A DNA stretch of 64,000 bases from Euptelea pleiosperma (Eukaryota > Streptophyta > Magnoliopsida > Ranunculales > Eupteleaceae). The position numbers and the translations under genes are program-made. Under the pieces are notes generated by a model. That model saw only the letters and a list, made by a program, of their open reading frames with translations. It did no database searches and was not told where the DNA came from. Below are positions 34,691-45,125 of the stretch, piece after piece; position 1 is the first letter of the stretch; each line of letters starts with the position of its first letter. The stretch spans positions 35,482,674-35,546,673 of the forward strand of contig CM068546.1 in assembly GCA_035048495.1 (NCBI GenBank), given 5' to 3'.

Positions 34691-35799
34691 CTATACTACT
34701 TATAAAAGCATCGATACGAAGAAAAAAAAAAGATTTGACTTAAATACTTATTTTTCTTTATATGACTAGTATACCCTTCTCTACTACGAAACTTTTCTTC
34801 TCCCCCTGTAATTCAAAAAAATAAAGCTGAGCTTTCCTTCTCCCACAACATTCATTCTATCTCTGGAATTAAATTTTCTTCTCTATAAATTTCTCTTAAA
34901 AGATCGGTTAGGGTTTTGTACAATGTCCCTCTGATTCACAATGTTACACTCGCTCTCTGTTTGTTGTACGCCGTTTTTTAAGAGACCGGAACTTCCTTGC
35001 TCTTCAGATTCTTGTTCAAGCCTCAATCAGGTACTTTTTTAATTCATTCAACTATTTTCATTTTAAGTTTTAACAAATTATCTACATTTTCAGTCTAACT
35101 CTAATTGAATCAACTAGTAATAATAAAAGCCGTATGGCGGCTACTAGGAATTAACTATAACATCATTGTTGCAAATCAAAGGGCTGACGTTTAGGTAGTT
35201 TCATGCCACAAGGGAACGAACTGTCATCATTTTATATTGAAATATTAGATTAGATGCCCCCTACTTGCTAAGAAAAAATAATGCCGCCACGGGAGTCTCG
35301 AGGAAAAATCATAATCATCATCATCTTAAGCTATTTTTTTTTTTTAATTGAACAGCTCCTTTCTGCTTAGATCTCTTCGATTTTATTTAATTTCTTTGAT
35401 TCTCATTTGATTTTTGTTTAATCCATATGTGCTGTATTCTGAGGTTTCAGTGCCTCCAAAATTCGCTTATTCCTGGATGTGCAGAGCAGATCCCCGGGAT
35501 CCCCGAGCACCAATTGAACCTTCGACGCATGCTATGACATCTCTTACTTACATAATTTTTTATCATCATTCGATTGGTACATTTTTAAATATTATTAATC
35601 TTTGTACTTAGAAGATACAATATGATTTTGCAGTTTTTATATTGACACCTTTTAGTGTTAATGGCCATTTTCTTTTAAATTTAAGGTCAGGATGACAAGT
35701 CATTCTCAAATTATCTTGGCCTGGAATTCAAGCAGATCCAAGGTAAGCCCACTCCCAGCAGCCTCAGCTGATTTTTTGTTTTCATAAAATTTCAATGTT
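34691..35799 (+). other. Helitron-like 5' end followed by gene-like fragments
   Basis: TCTATACTACTTATAAAAGC near 34691 resembles the 5' ends of the Helitrons at 26548 and 56458. Behind it are a leader-like CT-rich stretch (34830-35030, ending CAATCAG before GTAC) and an open stretch near 35454-35550. A possible exon follows at about 35690-35741: acceptor AAATTTAAG, frame DDKSFSNYLGLEFKQIQ, donor GTAAGC. I cannot name the source gene. Captured exons in a Helitron is a plausible reading; no 3' hairpin/CTRR end was confirmed. Confidence 0.35.
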
Positions 35800-36203
35800 G
35801 GGTCGTGACGTAACAAGGTATACTTGAGATCTTTTCATTTGCGGAAGCGGCATTTTTGGCAGTCACCACTGCCATCTGGGCCGACTGACCGCATGGATGT
35901 TTAGCCCACCCTTTAATAGACATTCATACAAAAAATCAGCTTGTTTAATGATTTTTAGCCGTTGGTTTTAGTACTCGAAAGATGGTTGTATTCAACGGCT
36001 ATAAGAACGCCTTAAATGGTGCTAAAAAGTGTTAAAATCTAATGGTTATAGATTACCAATCAAGGTGATTTTTGGTATGAATATCCACCAAGGGGTGAGA
36101 TAAACATCCAAGCGGTCAGTGGACCCAGATGGCAGCGGTGACTACCAAAAATGCCGCTTCCGCAAATGAACAGTTTCTGGCATACCTTGTTACATCTTTT
36201 TCC
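35800..36203. mobile_element. FB-B MITE, complete, exact 10-bp TSD
   Basis: It starts GGGTCGTGACGTAACAAGG and ends CCTTGTTACATCTTTTTCC. TTTCAATGTT flanks both ends exactly (35790-35799, 36204-36213). The arms hold GCGGAAGCGGCATTTTTGG. This 404-bp copy and the 405-bp copy at 10440 are close sisters in opposite orientation. Confidence 0.88.
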
Positions 36204-37691
36204 TTTCAATGTTTGGTGTTCAGTGTATAGGTGACACTAGGATAACAAATAGGCCGGGCAAGACCGATTGACTTTATGGTTCGTCCCACTCTTCTGCTGG
36301 GCTTGAAATTTGAAATTCAGCTAATGGGCCCCGGTCTGGGTATGATTTGCGAGTCCTAATTGCTTATTGGACCAGGCTTGACCAGTTGCTACCAAAGGCC
36401 TGGGGCTGGTCCTTGCATGGAAGAAATGGTCTGAAGTTGCAATCCTTTCTCAGAAAACCAGCTCTGGTCATGTTCTAAGGATAAAATCTGAAAAAGCGAG
36501 GATCAAAATGGGCCCCGTACGGTTGCAGTCTCTCTCTCTCTCTCTCTCTTAAAATGTTGCCAAAGCAACCTTCTCTCATTTGCCTTACAAATATTTGCCA
36601 CTACAAACAAGTTGCCTGCAAACATTTGTTTGCAAACTACAAACAGGATACCAAGCAGGCCTTAGAAGCGAAGGTAAAAGGTTCCCCACTAAGAGCGTGT
36701 TTGATTGCACATCAGCCTAATCAAATTTGCACTTAATACTTGTAGACCATAACAGACATTTGAGGCTGTACATGAATCTAATACCATTCATTGGTTTAAT
36801 CGAAAATGACAAGCATCTAAGGCAACTCATAATAAGTGGAAAATTTCATCACAGAAGATCCATCACTTACTAAAATTCGTTATGTTCGAGATGTCAATGA
36901 AGGTCTCTGAAGATCTAAAGACAATTGGGCGGGCTTGAGCACGTCGCTCTCAGTTGGCTGACGTTCTGCACAGCAACCACGACGTTGCAGGTTGTATCCC
37001 AGCTTACCCACCCAAGAAAAGAGAGAACTTCAAAAAAGAAAGTTACCTGAACTGGAATTGCATTGTTAGAAGTTGTATGAGTTACCAAGCAGCCAATCTC
37101 CCATTGGGAGGTGTTTGAATTTCGGATCATATAGAACAAGTAGTATTCCCCAGCAGCAATATGTTTGGATGATTGAGCTATGAATTCACAGTCCCAAATT
37201 TGGGAAGGAAAATGGACGTACTCAAGATAATACAGTAACGTCGTCCCTATGTACAAACTACTGGATATTCTTCAAAATTTGTATAGTGGCCATTGAGATG
37301 GTGAGAATCCCAATGATCACCATCACTGCTCTGGACCTAGGGAGGATGATAGGGACGATGGCCACTACTGCCCTTTCAGGAATTCCATCTGGTTTCATCT
37401 GCCTCAACAGTGTCTACACAAATTCTGTTGAATGCAACAATGACATAAGAGTCGTCGGGCTTCTCATCCAGCAGCATATAAATGGTTTCAGGGTTCCTAA
37501 CTGAATTCATTACGTAAGATGGTACGCCCTTAAGAACCCACAGTGAGATTGGATGGAGAAAGACAGTAGGAAAAACAAGGCGCTGAATACGAGCATATCT
37601 AAATTCAAAACATTTGAAAGAAGTGTCACCAGATCATAGGCATATCAAACATGAATCAGAGGAACTCAGCATGAAGAGAGAACAAAGCGAA
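36204..37691 (-). other. interval downstream of EH5 with unrecognised open frames
   Basis: A CT microsatellite lies at 36531-36550. On the minus strand 37594-37376 is open for about 70 codons (including NPETIYMLLDEKPDDSYVIV). A second minus frame (37256-37050) includes AAGEYYLFYMIRNSNTSQWE and ends at a good donor (CAG before GTAACT). Composition looks coding-like, but the frames do not join obviously and I do not know the family. It may be a decayed gene or EH5 3' transcript. Confidence 0.3.
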
Positions 37692-40600
37692 TCAAAACTG
37701 CAGGATGAAATCATAAATGTGAGTGTTGATTTCATCCGGCCTTTCCTGGTTGATGAAGTGAGCAACTCCTTCCATTACTACTACTTCCTGCAGCAATGGC
37801 ACATCTCTCTTGAATCCACCACCATGAATATATTCCTTGGCCCCTGGGGTGGTATAGGTCACGTCCTGGTCCCCTACAATAAACTTAACTGGTACATTCA
37901 CTTGTGCCCCAGTCCAGGGTGCAGTAAGCTCCCAGTTTCTGCAAAAATAAATAAATGGTAGCTTAACAAACAAGACTCTACAGATGACATAAAAGAGAGC
38001 GAATTTCTTTAGCGGGGGTTGAGACATCATATTTCTAGCTAAGTTGCATGGATACGGACAAACGTATGTCGGAATCCAACACAGATACGAGGTGTCGAAT
38101 TCGGCAAACCTCAAAAAATAGGATTTGGGGAATCAGCAAAATATCAGGATTTTCTTGATAGATATCTAATGATTTGAATCACGTCTCCGCGTCGGACACG
38201 GATACTTCTCTCATTTAGAAGAGTCCATGTAACATAGATTTCTAGATTTCTTGGATACGGACAGCTTTATATACAAATTGAATCTATAAATAAAACAGGG
38301 CCCAGGTCGTTATTAATCTCAAACCAGCTACAGTTCATGCCTCAGGCAATCGGTATCTCGTTATCTTTTTGCTAATCCATTGCTCAAACACAAGCCTAAT
38401 CCTCTACTTTACTTGTATATGCAGAGGGTTTTGCACAAACAAGTTTCAACCTTGCAATTTATATTAGTCATGTTTCAGATAAACTATTTATCAAATTAAA
38501 CCAAAGTTTGCAGGTAACATACTGGTCTAGAGCTCGGTAGTAGTTCAATCCTCCAGTGAAGCCTTTCTGGTCGAATTTGCTGGCATAATAATTGATGTCT
38601 TCTTCCGACAACCAAGAGGGAAGGACAAGAGGAGTATTGGGTAAAGCTCCAAACCCTATTTCTTTAGGTACACGAGGTGGACCTGTCATGCGAGACGTCA
38701 GAAATTTCTTGAATAGTGTAGCAGTACTAAGGCGAGCAAACTCTTCTTCTACCTCTCCAGGCTTCTGCAACAAAATCAAGCAATACCTTTGTCAGATAGA
38801 AAATTCATATCATTGGAACATAAGAACTGTGTGAACTGCCATAACAGGCAAATATATCTAACCAATGCTATGTTCTAAATATTATCTCCACCAAAATTCT
38901 AAATTCTCTACTATATTGTATAGATGCCCCATGCTCAAGAACAATTAAACCAACCCAATTCCAATTATTCTCAATTCGCAACCACCTCGATGAGTTGTAA
39001 CCAATGATGAAAGTCTCGGGATTGGAGGCTGGATCGGGGAGCTCCAATCTCGATCCGAATCGGTCCAATCCAGAACAAGATCGGCCCATCTCGCCCGAGA
39101 CAAAGTGAGACTCCTTTGTAAAACAGTGATCTTGGGGCGAGACAGAGCCTGGTTTGGATCCGATCGGTGAACTCCGATCCAGACTGGGACCGGCCGAGAC
39201 TTTGAACCATGGTTGTAAGTTGTAACTGAGTCATTCAACTATTTTTTGATGAGTATAGATTTTATAAAAGGCGAAGCCAAGAAGAACAGCAAAGCAATAC
39301 AACGAAATAAGGAGGTCGAGGAGACCTGCCTATGAGCACAAACAGAAGACACAAAAGAACTACCTAACCTCCCCCATACAAAAAGACTCCCACCTAAGGT
39401 TGCATTTGGTAAGCTTAAAAGGACTTACTGAAAAAACTATGCATTTGCTAACACTTAATAAGCACTTTTTAAAAGCCCAATAAGGTCCCAAATCGCCATA
39501 AAACAGAAAGCTATTTCTTAATGGCTTCTGCTAATTGAATACGCAGGAAAGTCTGCTAATTGAATCCGCAGGGAAGCCGTTCTTAAAAAAATTTCTTTAC
39601 GGCTTACAAAAAAAATAGAAAAACGAAAAAAAAACTTTACAAGTTTATCCTTAAAAAAAATTTGTGATACCAAAACTTACAATTTTTTTTTTTTGCTTTT
39701 GCCACTAAAAAATATTTTTTTACCAAACACCATAGAAGGGCCTTTTAAGAAAAGAAAAACTTTTCTAGTATGGTTACTAAACAGCCAAAATAGCTTAACT
39801 CGAGCACTTTACATATAAATACCATTGATTAAGCGATGAAGATAAGCTTTTAGCTTACCCAAACGCAGCCTAATATATATTTTTTTTTTGGTAGAACCTT
39901 TTCAACTTGATTGAATCGAGTCCCACACACCCAGTGAGAATTCGCAAGATTTTGTTTCAAAATCTCTGAATTTTGCTAAAAAAACTAATTCATTTCAAAA
40001 AATTAATGAATTTCGACGAAATTTTGAAAAAAAATACGAAATCTAAAAAATAAAGAAATTTCTAAGATTTTTTTTATATGGGTTTCAGTCCAGCTCGAAA
40101 CCGAGATTTCGGACATTTCAGCAAAATTTAAAACCTTTGTTGGGTTTGCTATCCCCGTCAATGTTAAGCTAATCAGTTCTTAACTGTAGATAATAAAGAT
40201 AATTTAACCACGATATTTCAATAATATCATACAGGTTTCGGAAATTTTGTTGAGATTGGTCATAGAGTCAGCAAGGTAGTATAAAATTGAATCTAATTCG
40301 GTGCAAATCACCCGAAACTCAAAAATTTTAACGAGCACACTAAATCCTACAGCAAGAATTACTTAAAGGGTGTCAAAATTTCCATTTTGCAAATTTGAAT
40401 TCATAATTTGTTTCAAGAAATTAGAATTCCTTCCTAAAACAGAGCATGTTTTAGGAAAAACAAGAAGAACAGAAATAGGCTAAAATTCAAGAGAACCTGG
40501 AATCGGCACATATAGTAGTCATCACCAAATATAGCTTGCAACCTCTCAATGGGCTTCTTGGTCGGGTGTCGGGGCGAAAAAGTGACACTGAGATTCACCA

Positions 40601-40961
40601 AAGCCTTGACTCGGTCTGGACGAAACAAGCATAAATACCAAGCAATCAATGCTCCCCAGTCGTGTCCCACCAGAAACACCTGGTCTTCGCCAAGGGTGTC
40701 AATAAGGGCGATGAGGTCTCCAACTATGTGAAGAGCGGTGTAGCTGTTGACGGAAGGGGGTGCATCGGTGTCTCCGTAGCCGCGCAGGTCAGGTGCCACA
40801 GCTCGATAGCCACGAGCGGCGAGTCCGACCATCTGGTGACGCCATGAGTACCATAGCTCAGGGAATCCGTGAAGGAACAACACAACCGGGCCTTGACCCT
40901 TCTCTGCTACGTGCATGTTTATCCCATTAACGGCTAAAGTTCTATGCTCTATCCCCTCCAT
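37692..40961 (-). CDS. EH5: soluble epoxide hydrolase, 3 exons
   Basis: Exons 40961-40497, 38764-38523 and 37938-37692 encode 317 aa. An in-frame ATG one codon earlier (40964) would add one Met. The first exon is 465 bp, exactly the sum of exons 1 and 2 of EH1-EH4: the first intron is absent and GACCAG runs straight into GTGTTT. Catalytic residues are complete: HGFP 31-34, D101 (GHDWG), Y150 (DDYY), Y231, D261 (GDQDVTY) and H296 (GVAHF). It is the most divergent copy (KPGEVEEEFARL at the exon 2 start, Q236 where EH2-EH4 have Leu, FINQERPDEI), so it is probably the oldest lineage of the array. Intron 1 here (1.7 kb) holds three MITE-type repeats. The 5' leader is a GA tract (40967-40991). Confidence 0.95.
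39002..39211. mobile_element. hAT-iter MITE, TCGG/GATC type
   Basis: CAATGATGAAAGTCTCGGG to CCGAGACTTTGAACCATG, with flanks GTTGTAAC and GTTGTAAG (7 of 8 match; 38994-39001, 39212-39219). The interior iterates GATCGG, CCGATC, CTCGG and GGAGCTCC-like motifs. It lies in an intron of EH5. Confidence 0.7.
39397..39871. mobile_element. hAT-type MITE in EH5 intron 1
   Basis: The ends AGGTTGCATTTGGTAAGCTT and AGCTTACCCAAACGCAGCCT are inverted copies. The inside has AAGCACTTTT/AAAAGCCC-type inverted stretches and is A/T-rich. The TSD is unclear. Confidence 0.55.
39935..40140. repeat. iterated GAAATTTC repeat in EH5 intron 1
   Basis: Repeated AAATTTC/GAAATTT units; the right end CAAAATTTAAAACCTTTG resembles hAT-iter termini. 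It matches the block at 6385-6590 in EH1 intron 2. No TSD could be matched. Confidence 0.5.
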
Positions 40962-41164
40962 CACACTCTCTCTCTCTCTCTCTCTCTCTCTTTACTGTCT
41001 CTTTCCTCTGAGCAATGAAGCTATGTGCAGAGAGAGCTTAAAAAGTGGAAATTTTTTTTAAGTGCGTGTCAGTTATAGTTTTTACTTTTTACTTTCTAAC
41101 TAACTTCTTATTTTAGTTTATCAAACAATAAAGAAAGTAAGAAACAACTAACTTTGAAGCTGAA

Positions 41165-41512
41165 AAAAACTTCGCTGACCGTTCACAATATGAGCCACAT
41201 GGCACATTTTAGAGGACACTGGCCGTATGGATGTTTGGCCAAGCCCTCGGTGGACCTACAAGCCAAAACTCAACCAGATTAGTCATTATTAAGCGTTGGA
41301 TTGGAGTCATTTTCATGGGTTGATTTTAACCGTGGGAATTTGAGCATTATTGACCATTATTTGGTGTACAAGGATCCAAAGGCTTGAAATCACTAATGAG
41401 GTTGATTTTTGGTTTGTGGATCCACCTAGGGATTGGCCAAACATCCATACGGTCAGCGTCCTCTATGATTTCGCCACGTTGCTCATATTATGGGCGATAG
41501 AAGTTTTACTCG
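41165..41512. repeat. FB-A MITE upstream of EH5
   Basis: Core arms TGGCCGTATGGATGTTTGGC and GGCCAAACATCCATACGGTC with an ATATGAGCCACATGGC left end; the right end GATAGAAGTTTTACTC carries the common outer terminus. The G-box is mutated here (CACATGGC, CCACGTTGC). Confidence 0.7.
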
Positions 41513-41802
41513 TGCTTTCCTATCCAACGGAAAATTTTTCTCTGTCGCAATACGACTGTAGAAATTCTGGTCGAAAAAATCAAGACTACATTTTCCAAAG
41601 TAAGATGGACCCCACCCCAACCTGTGGTCTTGAATCTCTTGATTTCTAGGTTGACTAAAGAGCCGTGTAGTTCTAAAAAGCTCGAGGAGTTCACAAGTGG
41701 ACTCTATTGGACGAGTCGGCTCAAAATCAACAAAATTTAACTCGAAAATCCTCTTTTAGTTGTGGTCCGTATTTCTCTACACAAAAATGACATAGTATAA
41801 AG

Positions 41803-42088
41803 CAAGGTTTAAAAGGGGCCGTTGTAACTGTATAACGGACTGGGGGCGTTACCGTTTTTCCGTAATAACGAAAATAACCCTCAGGGGCAAAAAACATAAA
41901 ATAACGGGGAAAAAAATGGAAATAACGGAAAATATGGCGCCCGGATTCAAATTTTGAAATTTGAATTTCAGATTTTCAAAATATGGAAAAACTGTAAAAT
42001 AACGAAAATGACGGCCATTTTTTTTCAATGGTACGTAACGTAATGGAGGAGGTCTGAATCCGTTATAACGGCCGTATTTTAAACAATG
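41803..42088. mobile_element. hAT-iter MITE, CGTTATAA/AACGG type
   Basis: CAAGGTTTAAAAGGGGCC to GTATTTTAAACAATG, with flanks GTATAAAG and GTATAAAA (7 of 8 match). GTTATAACGG and AATAACGGA units fill it; the interior is about 50-115 bp shorter than the other full-length copies. Confidence 0.75.
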
Positions 42089-42239
42089 GTATAAAAGTAA
42101 AGTAAAGACTCAAGCTCTGAGATAAGGATTTGGGGAATGACATATTACTTTATGGTGTATAGGTCCTGGTACATCAGTACTTTACCATTTTATGAATCTA
42201 CCGTTAGTGGGCAACAGAGTAATAACAAAAATGGCTATG

Positions 42240-42905
42240 TCTGCCTTGTTCCATCTTCAGGAAAAGGGAGCTTGAGCCTATAAAATGAGAATTCGTAGAA
42301 AGTTGGAGGAGGCTGGAGAGAGAGGGGGAGGTCGAACCTTGACGTCTCACAGAGAGAAGTTGAGAGAAGCTAGAGAGATACAGAGGGAAATATATGTAAA
42401 GTAAGGCTGTCAAGTGAAGCTTTGGATGCTCTGTAATGTGTGATTTGATAATGAATGATTAGCCAGAGATTGGCTTTTTCTTGTGGTGTGTTTATTGGTG
42501 GTCATTGTTTGTTATACGATTGATCTATTGGGATTTACAACATCAAACCGGTATCAAAGCTCAAGGCTATCGAATATATGAAAGCGTCGAACACTAAATT
42601 CAAAGTGGAGATATTTGAAGGAAGTAACAGTTTTGGATTATGGCAAGTCCAAGTTAGGGATGTCTTGATTTAGTAGAGTACACTGAACGTTGAAGGGTCT
42701 AAAAGGTAAGCCCAATGACATGTCAAATGATGATTGGGAAGATTTTTGACATAAAAGCTAATAGTACAATTCGTTTTTACTTAGAGAAGGAGATCACGTA
42801 CAACATTATGCACGAGAACTTTGTAGCAATACTTTGGTCAAAGCTTGAAAACCTTTACATGATGAAATCTCTTAGTAGTAATTTGTACCTCAAGAAATAG
42901 CTCAA
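42240..42905 (+). mobile_element. copia retrotransposon remnant: leader, primer-binding site and broken gag
   Basis: GGTATCAAAGC at 42550-42560 is a slightly mutated initiator-Met tRNA primer-binding site. An ATG at 42578 opens a gag start (KFKVEIFEGSN, then LWQVQVRDVLI) that stops after 31 codons. Gag resumes in other frames: KPNDMSNDDWED, then YLEKEITYNIMHENF and LWSKLENLYMMKSL up to 42900. Protease, integrase and RT are absent. Sequence left of the primer site is probably LTR, but its start was not found. Confidence 0.7.
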
Positions 42906-43205
42906 AGACCTAATTTAACCATCATTTGACTAATGTTAAAACATGGCATGCATCATGCTCCTCTTAATGCACCTATGAAAGGACCATAACATTGCAAGTA
43001 CAATGCTAACAATGTGTGATTCAAGTCCGTTTTAACTTAGGTCTAAACTAGGTCAGTAGGCTTCCTCAGCCTCTAAAGGTTCCCATCTAATAAAGCTTTT
43101 ATACTTATCAAAATCAGTCTAAGCTAGGTCAAGGAGGACAATCCTAAAGTTTGAAAGTATAAGAGGGTATTACTAATTACTTTTAAATTTTGATGGGTGT
43201 TACTA
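42906..43205. repeat. right half of a TIR element related to 54192-54509
   Basis: It shares GGACCATAACATTGCAAGTAC (inverted relation), GAAAGTATAAGAGGGTATTA and the end GGTGTTACTAAGG with the element at 54.2-54.5 kb. The left terminus is missing or degraded. Confidence 0.55.
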
Positions 43206-44959
43206 AGGCCCCGTTTGTTTTTTTTACGCGTGTTTTAGAACGATCGCACTTTGAAACCCGCATAAGTTAAATAATGACGAATTCGAATGTATTACGTTTG
43301 GACGGACTCAATACATCACACGCGAATATTGATTATGTGCGTTTGTTTGTACAAATGATAGTTGATGTTACATCTGATCTAGTGTATCTTATGTGCATTA
43401 TATAAAATTATACATGTATGTTTCAGACTGTCCGCGTGTACTCAAATATTTATATACGGTCTAAATATACATTTAATATATTATATAATTTTTAATATTA
43501 TATATATTAATATATTAAATATATTACAGCCAAACACACGTTTTTTGGCTAAGTTGCACACAACCCCACCAATGTGCGCGAGTTCTTAAAAAATTATACT
43601 GAAACTATATGAAACCTCCCTCAAGTCGTCGCTTTAGCATTTTTCATAGTTTTCAAAACATATTTCGCATTTCTCAGTCTCCGACAAGGTAGGATCTTTT
43701 TATTTTTCATAAAAAAAAAATTAATAAACACAAAACAGATTACTATAAATAAATAAAAATTAATTTAACAAGAGTGAGTTTTATTCGTGAGATTTTTTGA
43801 AAATTTTAAAATTATGGGTTGTTTCGGATTGTTTGAATATTTCATGATTCTCTAACGACTTTTTGAAACGCTTTTAAATGCATTTTCAGAAAATGAGATT
43901 TTTTTTTTCAAAGAAATGTGTTTTAAACGAGAATTTGATAACTATGGGTAGTGCCTCATAACAACCAAACACACTAAAATATTAGAATCCCTAAATCATT
44001 TCTTTGCTATATTTTTAACATATAGGACTATTTAAACGGTGTGATTTTCAACACTGGGCCAAATCCTCCGTGGGCCCATAATTGAATAGTTTCTGTCAAT
44101 GATAAGATGCACCACATGAATCGTAGAGATGCCAAATATAGTTACTTCAGTTGAACAAAGTTGACGTTAAGAAAACTTGTATGGTGCTAATGGCTGGGTT
44201 TGGTCGGATCAAGCACTGTGAATGGCCTAAACAATTAAATACCAAGCCCGGCCCAATAATAGATATAATAGTCTGGGCCGTTAAGAGATTTGAGTTGGGT
44301 CTGAGCTTTATTATTACTAGAAGCTAAGCATTAGCCAAGGCCCAAGACCAATTATTTGGAACAGCCAAGCCCATTCCAATATTGGTCCAGGTCTAAAAAC
44401 CCGTCATTCCACCAGGCCCATTAACACCCCGTTAAAATCTAGGCTAGGCTTGTCCATCCCGACAACAATGTGACATGTTCGATTAGTGGACCGCAGCCTT
44501 AAAATCAAATGGACAAGTCAATCTTAACCATTTGATCTTCAAAAAAAAAATTCATATTTTGTAAAAGATAAATATTAATGATCAGAAAAATGCGGATATT
44601 AAATATGTTTGTAAATGACAAATCGTCACGATTTTTGAGCTGTCGCACACCCCTAAACAAGGATTTAAATTTTGATTTGGGCTGAGGTTTCGGCCAAGAC
44701 CAAAATTTAATGAAAAAACACTACCCCACAGTTAACCGTTAAAAAAAGGTGTGCGTCTGAGGCCGTTGGACCCCAATAACTATCTTTATCGTGGACAATG
44801 CCATCTCCCCCATATGTTGATCGTCACCGTCCCTACCCTCGCAGTTGATGACATCTCTCACTCATAGTGTTTTCTTTTTCTCATTTTTTTTCTTATTTTT
44901 TTTTCTCAATGTCAAATAAACAGTGAGAGAAAGGATTCTAGAAGTAGTAGGTTTCTCAT
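43206..44959. other. MITE-like start, then no recognised gene
   Basis: 43208-43550 begins AAGGCCCCGTTTGTTTTTTT and ends CCAAACACACG, a hAT-MITE look. 43440-43520 is TA-rich. 44180-44470 iterates GGCCCA/GGGCC motifs. Nothing else interpretable. Confidence 0.4.
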
Positions 44960-45125
44960 TCTTATACGAACCAAACACAGCCTAAATATTTTATTTTTTG
45001 GGTAGTTAAGCCTGTTTTTAATGAAATCAGTAACTCGGTGAAAGCGGGTTTTGAACCCAGGTCTATGGTATATATCATCACCCACAGACTTTACCAACTG
45101 AACAAACTGGCACCTTCTCAGCCTA
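44960..45125 (-). repeat. tRNA-derived SINE
   Basis: On the minus strand GTTCAGTTGGTAAAG (45101-45087) is a pol III A box and GGTTCAAAACC (45057-45047) a B box, about 33 bases apart as in tRNA genes. The 5' end reads GGTGCCAG. The downstream body lacks tRNA folding, so it is a SINE and not a tRNA gene. Confidence 0.65.

Noticed and set aside
38994..39238. Three overlapping minus frames near 39 kb as a possible exon of EH5
   Set aside because: They lie in a MITE with GATCGG repeats inside an EH5 intron, and EH5 is complete without them.
45030..45110. tRNA gene on the minus strand
   Set aside because: A and B boxes are present, but no acceptor stem or anticodon arm can be folded. A SINE is the better call.
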